Below are positions 1 to 6,285 of a stretch of 8,398 bases of DNA, one piece after another (within the stretch, counting starts at the first letter, position 1; each line of letters begins with the position of its first letter). The position numbers and the translations under genes are program-made. Under the pieces are notes generated by a model that saw only the letters and a program-made list of their open reading frames with translations, was not told the DNA's origin and searched no databases. Source of the DNA: an uncultured Massilia sp. (GTDB lineage Bacteria; Pseudomonadota; Gammaproteobacteria; Burkholderiales; Burkholderiaceae); the NCBI GenBank assembly GCA_946886065.1, contig CAMPHU010000200.1:1-8398 (forward strand), given 5' to 3'.

Positions 1-349
1 ACGGCACGGTCTTGGGGAAGTAGCCCCAGTCGAACAGCACCGGCACGCCGGCGATTTCCCAGTGGCCGCTCTGGGTGTCCTTGCCGGTCGACTGCTCGCG
101 CGCGACGCCCCAGGCGCCGGTGAAGCCGTCGCGCAGCGCGAAGCCGGGCGCCCACTCGCCGCTGGCCTTGTGGCCGGCGGCCGCCAGGCCCAGGCGCTCC
201 AGGTTCGGCAGCGACATCGGCTTGCCTTCCTTCGCGGCCCATTCGGCGATGTGGCCGAAGGTGTTGGCGCCCGTGTCGCCGTATTTGTCGGCGTCGGGCA
301 GCGCGCCCAGGCCGAAGGAGTCAAGCAGGAGGATGAAAGCGCGTGACAT
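1..349 (-). CDS. deoB: Phosphopentomutase DeoB, N-terminal part (cut by window edge)
   Basis: Cytosolic enzyme that interconverts ribose-1-phosphate and ribose-5-phosphate (or the deoxyribose forms), linking nucleoside phosphorolysis to the pentose phosphate pathway. The visible 116 residues open [20 protein letters not shown], the alkaline-phosphatase-superfamily start with a metal-binding Asp at residue 10. The family signature [12 protein letters not shown] lies at residues 87-98, and Thr88 is the expected phosphorylated active-site residue. DeoB proteins are about 390-400 residues, so roughly 70 percent lies beyond the left edge. The ATG is preceded by a GAGGG ribosome binding site. It follows the phosphorylase gene after 24 bp on the same strand, so the two are probably co-transcribed: the phosphorylase releases ribose-1-phosphate and this enzyme consumes it. 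No frameshift is seen in the visible part. Confidence 0.95.
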   Translation of the reverse strand, partial: MSRAFILLLDSFGLGALPDADKYGDTGANTFGHIAEWAAKEGKPMSLPNLERLGLAAAGHKASGEWAPGFALRDGFTGAWGVAREQSTGKDTQSGHWEIAGVPVLFDWGYFPKTVP

Positions 350-373
350 GGTATCCCTCGCTAATCAAGTAAG

Positions 374-1216
374 TTAGGCAGTGGCGCGCGGGGTCGCGCC
401 CAGGCGCTCGATGAAGGACTGGATCAGGGTGACCATGTCCTTGGCCGCGACGGCGGCGTACTTCAGGGTCTGCTCGTGCGACAGCGCGAACGGGGTCAGG
501 CCCTCGGCCAGGTTGGTGATGGCCGAGACGGCGGCGACCTTCAGTCCGCAGTGGCGGGCGGCGATCACTTCCGGGATCAGCGACATGCCGACCACGTCGG
601 CGCCCAGGGTGCGGAAGGCGCGGATCTCGGCGGCGGTCTCGAAGTGGGGGCCGGCGGCCGCCAGGTAGACGCCTTCGTTCAGGGTGATGCCCTTCTCCGC
701 CGCGACCGCCTTGACCAGTTCGCGGGTTTCCGCGTCATAGGCGTTGGCCATGCTGAAGAAGCGCGGGCCGAAGCGCTCGTCGTTCGGGCCGGCCATCGGG
801 CTGCCCGGCAGGAAGTTGATGTGGTCGGTGATCGCGACCAGCGAGCCGGCGTCGGCTTCGACGCGCAGCGAACCGGCGGCATTGGTCACGAACAGCAGTT
901 CGCAGCCGATCTGCTTCAGGGTGCGGATGGCCGAGGTCATCACGCCCGGGCCGTAGCCTTCGTAGAAGTGGCCGCGGCCCTTCATGCACGCGACCGGCAC
1001 GCCGCCCAGGGTGCCCAGCACCAGCTCGCCCGCGTGGCCGTGCACGGTGCTGATCGGGAAGCCCGGCAGGTCGGCATAGCTGATCGCCACCGCATCCGCC
1101 ATCTGCTCGGCCAGCACGCCCAGGCCGGAACCGAGGATCAGCGCCACGCGCGGCGTAAAGCCCGGCTTGCGGGCACGGATGATGTCGGCGGCTTCGAATG
1201 GGGTATTGCTGGACAT
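374..1216 (-). CDS. Purine nucleoside phosphorylase, trimeric (class II) type
   Basis: Phosphorolysis of purine nucleosides (inosine, guanosine, possibly xanthosine) to the free base plus ribose-1-phosphate. The 280-residue length is normal. Family motifs in order: GSGLG at 29-33 (phosphate loop, Ser30), HGHAGE at 60-64, GRGHFYEG at 80-87 (Arg81 and His83 as phosphate ligands), TNAAGSL at 111-117, GPHFET at 189-194 (Glu193, base binding), GMS at 210-212 (Ser212), and Asn235 in SAITN. The Glu plus Asn pair is what trimeric enzymes use to recognise 6-oxopurines. The sequence resembles the xanthosine/inosine-guanosine group (XapA, PunA), but I cannot fix the exact substrate, so no symbol is given. 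An AAGGAAG ribosome binding site precedes the ATG. First gene of the leftward operon with deoB, divergent from the pseudouridine operon. Confidence 0.93.
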   Translation of the reverse strand: MSSNTPFEAADIIRARKPGFTPRVALILGSGLGVLAEQMADAVAISYADLPGFPISTVHGHAGELVLGTLGGVPVACMKGRGHFYEGYGPGVMTSAIRTLKQIGCELLFVTNAAGSLRVEADAGSLVAITDHINFLPGSPMAGPNDERFGPRFFSMANAYDAETRELVKAVAAEKGITLNEGVYLAAAGPHFETAAEIRAFRTLGADVVGMSLIPEVIAARHCGLKVAAVSAITNLAEGLTPFALSHEQTLKYAAVAAKDMVTLIQSFIERLGATPRATA

Positions 1217-1301
1217 GGGGCTTCCTTGTTGTGCTGTATCGGGGGACGTGTTCTGGAGAGGCTGCGCGGCAGAGCTGAAGGTGACGCCGGGGTAGCCGAA
1301 T

Positions 1302-1307
1302 ATTATA
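1302..1307 (-). promoter_or_regulatory. Candidate -10 box of the PNP-deoB operon
   Basis: Read on the minus strand this is a perfect TATAAT in an AT-rich stretch, predicting a start near 1295 and a leader of about 80 nt before the PNP ATG. No good -35 hexamer lies 16-18 bp upstream; the closest TTGACA-like word (TTGCCA) is 24 bp away. If the site is real, the promoter probably depends on an activator, which fits the LysR-type dyad centred near 1367. Only the hexamer and its position support the call. Confidence 0.4.
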
Positions 1308-1354
1308 ACTATGCATGAGGTCGATTATGTATGGCAAATACCATTTTTCTTCCC

Positions 1355-1379
1355 GATTTATACGAGCAAGCAATAAATC
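1355..1379. promoter_or_regulatory. LysR-type operator dyad, GATTTAT-N11-ATAAATC
   Basis: A perfect 7-bp inverted repeat, GATTTAT at 1355-1361 and ATAAATC at 1373-1379, is separated by exactly 11 bases. This is the T-N11-A geometry known for LysR-family binding sites. Its centre (1367) is about 82 bp upstream of the predicted psuK start and about 72 bp upstream of the predicted PNP start, so it sits almost midway between the divergent promoters. A LysR gene is the last gene of the psuK operon and is the natural candidate to bind here. The dyad is directly visible; binding by that protein is inferred. Confidence 0.55.
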
Positions 1380-1413
1380 ACGCCGGTGGTGCTACCATGC
1401 CTGGACACCACGA

Positions 1414-1442
1414 TTGACACCGGTCAAACATTTATCTAGTAT
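1414..1442 (+). promoter_or_regulatory. Sigma70-type promoter of the psuK-psuG-lysR operon
   Basis: A perfect -35 hexamer TTGACA (1414-1419), an ideal 17-bp spacer and the -10 hexamer TAGTAT (1437-1442, 4 of 6 to consensus) precede psuK. The expected start is near 1449, leaving a leader of about 22 nt before the GTG start codon. The two CAAACATTT repeats lie in the spacer and at the expected start site, so they overlap the polymerase footprint. Confidence 0.65.
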
Positions 1443-1454
1443 CGACAAACATTT
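1425..1454. promoter_or_regulatory. Paired CAAACATTT operator-like repeats, 21 bp apart
   Basis: CAAACATTT occurs at 1425-1433 and again at 1446-1454, a start-to-start distance of 21 bp, about two helical turns. Similarity continues outward, giving G(T/A)CAAACATTT(A/G)T(C/T)T. The copies bracket the psuK -10 box, a position typical of repressor sites. The second copy is also part of an AAACA-TT-TGTTT dyad. A plausible ligand is the winged-helix domain at the N-terminus of PsuK, but nothing in the sequence proves it. Confidence 0.45.
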
Positions 1455-1470
1455 GTTTTAAGACGAGATC

Positions 1471-2580
1471 GTGAGCGACCTGCCCAAGAAAGAACAGCTC
1501 TATGAGCTGATCCGCGCCAACCCCTTCATTTCGCAGCAAGACCTGGCCGCGCAGCTGGGCCTGTCGCGCTCGGCCGTCGCCAACTACATCGCCACCCTGG
1601 TGCGCGAACGCCGCATCCTGGGGCGCGCCTATGTCCTGCCCGACCACCGTCCCATCGTCTGCATCGGCGCCGCCAACCTCGACCGCAAGCTGCGCACGCT
1701 CGGCAAGCTTGCCATGGCTACCTCGAATCCGGCGCGCCAGATCGAGTCCTTCGGCGGCGTGGCGCGCAACATCGCCGAGAACCTGGCCCGCCTGGGCGCC
1801 CCGGTCTCGCTGGTCACGGCGGTCGGCGCCGACGCCTCGGGCCGCGCCCTGCTCGCCCATGCGGAAGACACGGGCATCGACACCCGCGCCGCCCTGCGCC
1901 TGAGCGGGCATGCGACCGGCACCTACACGGCGGTGCTGGACCAGGACGGCGGCATGGCCGTGGCCCTGGCCGACATGGCGATCCATGACCAGATCACCCC
2001 CGCCATCCTGGCCGCGCGCGCGCAGCAGCGCGGCAGCGCCGCCCTGGTCGTGGCCGACCTCAACCTGCCGCAGGAAAGCATCGCCGCCATCATCGGCGAC
2101 GCGGCGCGCGACGGCGTGCCCCTGGTGCTGGTGGCGGTATCCGAACCCAAAATGACGCGCCTGCCGCGCAAGCTGGCCGGCGTGCGCCTCCTGATCCTCA
2201 ACGTGGGCGAACTGTCGGCCCGCGTCGGCCGGCCGCTGGAGGGCAAGGCCGACATCGCCGGCGCCTGCGTCGAACTCCAGCGCGACGGCGTGCAGGACCT
2301 GATCGTGACCCAGGGCGGCGCCGGCGTGCTCTACACCGGCCCCGGGGGCCTCGCCCACCTGCCCGCGCCCCAGGCCCCGGTGGTCGACGTCACCGGCGCC
2401 GGCGACGCCTTCGCCGCCGCCGTCTGCTGGTCGCTGCACAGCGGCGACGAAGGCCTGGCGCTGGCCTGCCGCCGCGGCCTGCAGCTGGCCGCCATGACCA
2501 TCGGCTGCGCCCAGACCGTCTGCCCGCAGCTCGCCCCCGGCCAGCTCGACGGCCTTCTTCAAGAACTCATCCTGGACTGA
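1471..2580 (+). CDS. psuK: Pseudouridine kinase PsuK with N-terminal winged-helix domain
   Basis: PfkB-family (ribokinase-like) kinase predicted to phosphorylate pseudouridine to pseudouridine 5'-phosphate in the cytosol. Residues about 5-54 form a winged helix-turn-helix, with the recognition region around QQDLAAQLGLSRSAVANYI (22-40). The kinase domain starts near residue 61. It shows the first PfkB signature, GGVARNIAENLARLG (95-109), close to E. coli PsuK (YeiC); an NVGE (NxxE-type) metal/phosphate motif at 244-247; and DVTGAGDAF (306-314) with catalytic Asp312. The 369 residues exceed the roughly 313 of E. coli PsuK by about the DNA-binding domain. Start: GTG, because an in-frame stop lies only four codons upstream and no ATG fits; the ribosome binding site is weak. 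The next gene, psuG, begins 2 bp after its stop, which strongly supports the pseudouridine assignment over other sugar kinases. The fused domain suggests autoregulation. Confidence 0.88.
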   Translation: MSDLPKKEQLYELIRANPFISQQDLAAQLGLSRSAVANYIATLVRERRILGRAYVLPDHRPIVCIGAANLDRKLRTLGKLAMATSNPARQIESFGGVARNIAENLARLGAPVSLVTAVGADASGRALLAHAEDTGIDTRAALRLSGHATGTYTAVLDQDGGMAVALADMAIHDQITPAILAARAQQRGSAALVVADLNLPQESIAAIIGDAARDGVPLVLVAVSEPKMTRLPRKLAGVRLLILNVGELSARVGRPLEGKADIAGACVELQRDGVQDLIVTQGGAGVLYTGPGGLAHLPAPQAPVVDVTGAGDAFAAAVCWSLHSGDEGLALACRRGLQLAAMTIGCAQTVCPQLAPGQLDGLLQELILD

Positions 2581-2582
2581 CC

Positions 2583-3503
<921 letters not shown>

Positions 3504-3509
3504 GAAGCC

Positions 3510-4418
3510 ATGTCGATCGATCTCAAACAGCTGAAGTACTTCCTCGCGGTGGCGGAAGAAAAAAGCTTCAGCCGCGCCGCCGAGCGCCTGCACATTTCCC
3601 AGCCGCCGCTGAGCCAGCAGATCATGAAGCTGGAGAGCGAGCTTGGGGTGCGCCTGTTCACGCGCACCACGCGCAGCTTCGAACTGACCGTCGCGGGCAA
3701 GGCCCTGATGGTGGAAGCGGCCGAGCTGCTGGCCAAGATGCGCATGACGATCGACACCATCCGCCAGATCGACCGCGGCGAAGTCGGCCGCCTGCGCGTG
3801 GGCATCGTCGGCTCGGCGATGTGGGGACCGATCCCCAGCATGCTGGAGCAGTTCCAGAGCCAGTTCCCGCGCGTGACCTGGACCATCCACGAGCTGGGCC
3901 CGAACGACCAGTGGGAAGCCCTGCGCAACCGCCAGATCGATGTCGGCTTCTGGCGCGAGCCGCGCATCGAGCCGGAAGTGCTGAAACAGGCCAACCTGCG
4001 CCAGGACCTGTGCTTCCCCGAGAACGTGTGCGTGGCGATGAACGAGAAGCATCCGCTGGCCTCGCAGGACGCGATCGAACTGATCGACATCGCCAACGAA
4101 CCGATGCTGACCCTGCACCTGACCCAGTCGGCCGAGCCGCGCTACCTGATCCAGTGCTGCGTCAACGCCGGCTTCGAGCCGATGATCTTCCAGGAAGCGG
4201 CCGAGCCGCAGACCCTGCTGGCCATGGTCGGCGCGGGCCTGGGCGTGGCCCTGCTGCCCCAGACCACGGGCCGCATCGGCTGGCCGGGCGTGAAGTTCAT
4301 GCCGATCCGGACCAATCCGCCTTCGGCCAACCTGTACATCAGCTATCTGGCGCAGGACGATGCGCCGGTGGTGCGGGCCTTCCTGAAGATCCTGTTCCCG
4401 GAAGAGAAGCAGGCCTGA
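3510..4418 (+). CDS. LysR-family transcriptional regulator
   Basis: A 302-residue regulator of standard family length. The N-terminal winged helix-turn-helix is clear: LKQLKYFLAVAEEKSFSRAA (5-24) followed by LHISQPPLSQQIMKLESELG (27-46). A linker helix spans about 60-90 and a periplasmic-binding-protein-like effector domain runs from about 94 to 295. The effector domain contains GAGLGVALLP (241-250), typical of the BenM/CatM-like branch. The TAGGAAG ribosome binding site overlaps the psuG stop, so the gene is almost certainly read with psuK-psuG. A LysR gene at the distal end of the operon it may control is less usual than the divergent arrangement. The effector is unknown; pseudouridine, its 5'-phosphate or ribose-5-phosphate are guesses. 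A LysR-type dyad in the psuK/PNP divergent region is its likely target. Confidence 0.92.
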   Translation: MSIDLKQLKYFLAVAEEKSFSRAAERLHISQPPLSQQIMKLESELGVRLFTRTTRSFELTVAGKALMVEAAELLAKMRMTIDTIRQIDRGEVGRLRVGIVGSAMWGPIPSMLEQFQSQFPRVTWTIHELGPNDQWEALRNRQIDVGFWREPRIEPEVLKQANLRQDLCFPENVCVAMNEKHPLASQDAIELIDIANEPMLTLHLTQSAEPRYLIQCCVNAGFEPMIFQEAAEPQTLLAMVGAGLGVALLPQTTGRIGWPGVKFMPIRTNPPSANLYISYLAQDDAPVVRAFLKILFPEEKQA

Positions 4419-4420
4419 CC

Positions 4421-4450
4421 TTGCCGTCGTTCTCATGCGCTTGCTAGACT
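4421..4450 (+). promoter_or_regulatory. Candidate promoter of the nucleotidyltransferase gene
   Basis: TTGCCG (4421-4426), an 18-bp spacer and TAGACT (4445-4450), with a TG one base upstream of the -10 as in extended -10 promoters. Each hexamer matches consensus at 4 of 6 positions. The predicted start is about 20 nt ahead of the ATG. The site lies immediately after the LysR stop codon, and no terminator is visible between, so some read-through from the psuK operon is possible. Confidence 0.45.
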
Positions 4451-4478
4451 GGCAGCCCAGCAGTCACGAAAGCACGCC

Positions 4479-5291
4479 ATGAGACAGGACCTGCCCGCCA
4501 CCCTTCCCCTTCCTCACCGCCGCTTCATCGAGCGCGCCCTGGCGGTGCTGCCCGAGGACCCGCGCCTGCTGGGCCTGGCCGCCGCCGGCTCCTTCCTGAC
4601 CGACAGCATGGATGCGTTCAGCGACCTCGACCTGATCGTCGTCACCGCACCTGGACGGCAGGACGAGGTCCTGCGCGACCGCGACGCGATCGCGGCGCGG
4701 CTGGGCGACTACATCGTCGGCTTCAGCGGCGAGCACGTGGGCGAGCCGCGCGTCCTGATCACCCTGTATGGCGGGCCGCTGCTGCACGTGGACCTCAAGT
4801 TCGTCTCGCTGGCGGATGTGCATGTGCGCGTGGAAGATCCGCGGGTGCTGTGGGAACGCGATGGCGAGGTGACAGCCGCGCTCGCGCTGGCAAGCGGCCG
4901 TTTTCCCCAGCCCGACATCGCATGGATCGAGGCCAGGTTCTGGGTCTGGATGCATTACGGTGCCCTCAAGATCGGGCGCGGCGAACTGTTCGAAGCGATC
5001 GACATGATCGGCTTCGTGCGCGCCAGCGTGCTGGGGCCGCTGGCCCTGCAACGCGCGGGCGCCCGCCCGCAAGGCATACGCCGCATCGAAACGGCCGACC
5101 CGGCCTTCGCCGCCGCGCTGCGCGATACGCTTCCCGCCTACGATGCGGCCGACTGCCTGCGCGCCCTGAACGCATGCGTTCGCCTGTACCGCGAACTGCG
5201 CGACGGGATACCCGGCGTCACGCCCAGGCTTGAAGCCGAGCGCGCCGTGCTCGCCTATATCGACGGACTGGCGCAGCAGCTGGGGCGGTAG
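4479..5291 (+). CDS. Nucleotidyltransferase domain protein (polymerase-beta fold), substrate unknown
   Basis: A 270-residue protein whose N-terminal half carries the minimal nucleotidyltransferase signature: Gly37-Ser38, then SDLDL with Asp49 and Asp51, and a third acidic residue, Asp105, in LLHVDLKFV. This is the GS...DxD...D metal-binding triad of the polymerase-beta superfamily, so catalytic activity is expected: transfer of a nucleoside monophosphate to a small molecule or a protein. The C-terminal half (about 145-270) is helical with aromatic residues (FWVWMHYGALKIGRGELFEA, 154-173), as in AadE-like aminoglycoside adenylyltransferases, but I do not recognise the sequence as a resistance enzyme and would not call it one. 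Only a weak purine-rich ribosome binding site precedes the ATG, and no better start exists. It seems functionally separate from the pseudouridine genes. Confidence 0.82.
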   Translation: MRQDLPATLPLPHRRFIERALAVLPEDPRLLGLAAAGSFLTDSMDAFSDLDLIVVTAPGRQDEVLRDRDAIAARLGDYIVGFSGEHVGEPRVLITLYGGPLLHVDLKFVSLADVHVRVEDPRVLWERDGEVTAALALASGRFPQPDIAWIEARFWVWMHYGALKIGRGELFEAIDMIGFVRASVLGPLALQRAGARPQGIRRIETADPAFAAALRDTLPAYDAADCLRALNACVRLYRELRDGIPGVTPRLEAERAVLAYIDGLAQQLGR

Positions 5292-5327
5292 TGCTATTGT
5301 GGGGCTTTCAACTTTCCGGAGGCGCCC

Positions 5328-5525
5328 ATGGATGTCAACGAACTGCTTTTCGCCTATCACGTGCGCGAACTGGCGATGAAGCGCCTGGTCCACGAAACAC
5401 CCGAGGGCCTCAGCGCCGAAGCCGCCACGCAATACATGTTCGAGCGCTTCGAGCCGACCATCGTCGGCGTCGTCAAGGAACTCGAGAACGTCGCGACGAT
5501 CATTGCCAAGGCGCGCGCCGGCTAA
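5328..5525 (+). CDS. Small hypothetical protein, 65 residues
   Basis: I do not recognise this protein. The ATG follows an excellent GGAGG ribosome binding site with 6-nt spacing, and codons are G/C-rich at third positions like the neighbours, so it is very likely translated. It is soluble, with no signal peptide or membrane segment, and is predicted to be mostly helical: an amphipathic N-terminal stretch (ELLFAYHVRELAMKRLVHET, 5-24), a middle part with SAEAATQYMFERFEP (29-43) and a C-terminal helix VVKELENVATIIAKARAG (48-65). A weak extended -10-like TGCTATTGT lies at 5292-5300, with no clear -35. It begins 36 bp after the nucleotidyltransferase stop and may share its transcript. Its TAA stop abuts the inverted-repeat element. 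Confidence 0.7.
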   Translation: MDVNELLFAYHVRELAMKRLVHETPEGLSAEAATQYMFERFEPTIVGVVKELENVATIIAKARAG

Positions 5526-5626
5526 GAGCGTCTAACAAAACCTTCAGGGCAAGACGCAGAGTCGAAGGCAGTACGGCTGTACGGCGAGACGATGCAACGC
5601 AGCCTTGGAGGTTTTGTTAGGCGCTC
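5526..5626. repeat. MITE-like inverted-repeat element, 101 bp, flanked by TAA
   Basis: The element begins GAGCGTCTAACAAAACC and ends with the near-complement GGTTTTGTTAGGCGCTC. Positions 5526-5550 pair with 5602-5626 over 25 bp without interruption if three G-U pairs are allowed. Both ends are flanked by TAA (5523-5525 and 5627-5629), within a CTAAG direct repeat (5522-5526 and 5626-5630), consistent with a target-site duplication. GAGCG-type termini with a TNA target recall IS5-family derivatives, a comparison made from memory. The interior (5551-5601) carries a GTAC-GGCT-GTAC hairpin. It fills the gap between convergent genes. It encodes no protein; spread by a transposase acting in trans is inferred. 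Alternatively it is a dispersed structured-RNA or terminator-like repeat. Confidence 0.7.
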
Positions 5627-5637
5627 TAAGTCCGGGA

Positions 5638-6285
5638 TCAGTGCGTGGCGCCGCCCGCTTCGGCCAGGTCCGTTTCGGTCGCCAGCGATACCTCGACCGC
5701 CGTGCGGAGCCCGGCGATGATGTCGTCCAGCGCCATCGACGGGGGATTGCCCGGCCGCCCTTGCGCCTGTTCGGGCAGGAAAGGCACGTGGATGAAGCCG
5801 GCCTTCACGCCGCGCTCCGCCACGTGATGCATCAAGCCGTAGAACACGTGATTGCACACGAAGGTGCCGGCCGTCTGCGACACGCCCGCCACCAGGCCCC
5901 GATCGCGGCACGCGCGCACGATGGCCTTGATCGGCAGGGTCGAGAAGTAGGCGGCCGGGCCGTCCGCCACGATGGCGGTATCCACCGGCTGCAGGCCGGC
6001 GTTGTCGAGGATGGAAGCGTCGTCGACGTTGATCGCCACCCGCTCCACCGAGATATCGGGCCGCCCGCCCGCCTGCCCCACTGCGATCACGATGTCCGGC
6101 CGCAGTTCGTCGACCGCCCGGGTGATGGCGGCGATGGCTTCGCCGAACACGCAGGGCAGCCGGCGCACTTCGACCCGGAACTCCTTGCCGCGCCAGCCCT
6201 CCAGCGCGCGCACGGCTTCCCAGGCGGGGTTGATGGTGGCTTGGTTGAACGGCTCGAAGCCGGTAAGCAGGACAGTTTTCATCAT
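5638..6285 (-). CDS. pcp: Pyrrolidone-carboxylate (pyroglutamyl) peptidase I
   Basis: Cytosolic cysteine peptidase (family C15) that removes N-terminal 5-oxoproline from peptides. At 215 residues it has the usual length. It opens MMKTVLLTGFEPF. The block GQAGGRPDISVERVAIN spans 70-86 with catalytic Glu81; the active-site signature GTFVCNHVFYGL spans 140-151 with Cys144; and FIHVPFLP spans 164-171 with His166. The Glu-Cys-His triad is complete. The first ATG overlaps the DUF979 stop by 4 bp (ATGA) and the second ATG (start at 6282) overlaps it by 1 bp; either could be used, and both imply translational coupling. As last gene of the DUF969-DUF979-pcp operon it suggests that the membrane proteins handle pyroglutamyl peptides or 5-oxoproline. 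Confidence 0.95.
   Translation of the reverse strand: MMKTVLLTGFEPFNQATINPAWEAVRALEGWRGKEFRVEVRRLPCVFGEAIAAITRAVDELRPDIVIAVGQAGGRPDISVERVAINVDDASILDNAGLQPVDTAIVADGPAAYFSTLPIKAIVRACRDRGLVAGVSQTAGTFVCNHVFYGLMHHVAERGVKAGFIHVPFLPEQAQGRPGNPPSMALDDIIAGLRTAVEVSLATETDLAEAGGATH

Noticed and set aside
1217..1300. Riboswitch in the leader of the PNP operon
   Set aside because: The leader of about 80 nt shows no purine-riboswitch core or other aptamer motif that I can recognise.
476..1318. Long open frames opposite the PNP gene, and similarly opposite psuK, psuG and the DUF979 gene
   Set aside because: Compositional shadows of GC-rich genes on the other strand: rich in Arg, Gly, Ala, Gln and His, without family motifs or ribosome binding sites.
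1330..1343. ATGG-CAAATA-CCAT dyad followed by T-rich sequence, possible terminator or operator
   Set aside because: A 4-bp arm is too short to distinguish from chance in an AT-rich region, and it lies upstream of genes, not after one.
5526..5626. tRNA-like gene or classical intrinsic terminator in the inverted-repeat element
   Set aside because: It lacks a TTCGA-type T loop and a recognisable anticodon stem, and no U-run follows the right arm; the flanking duplication fits a mobile repeat better.
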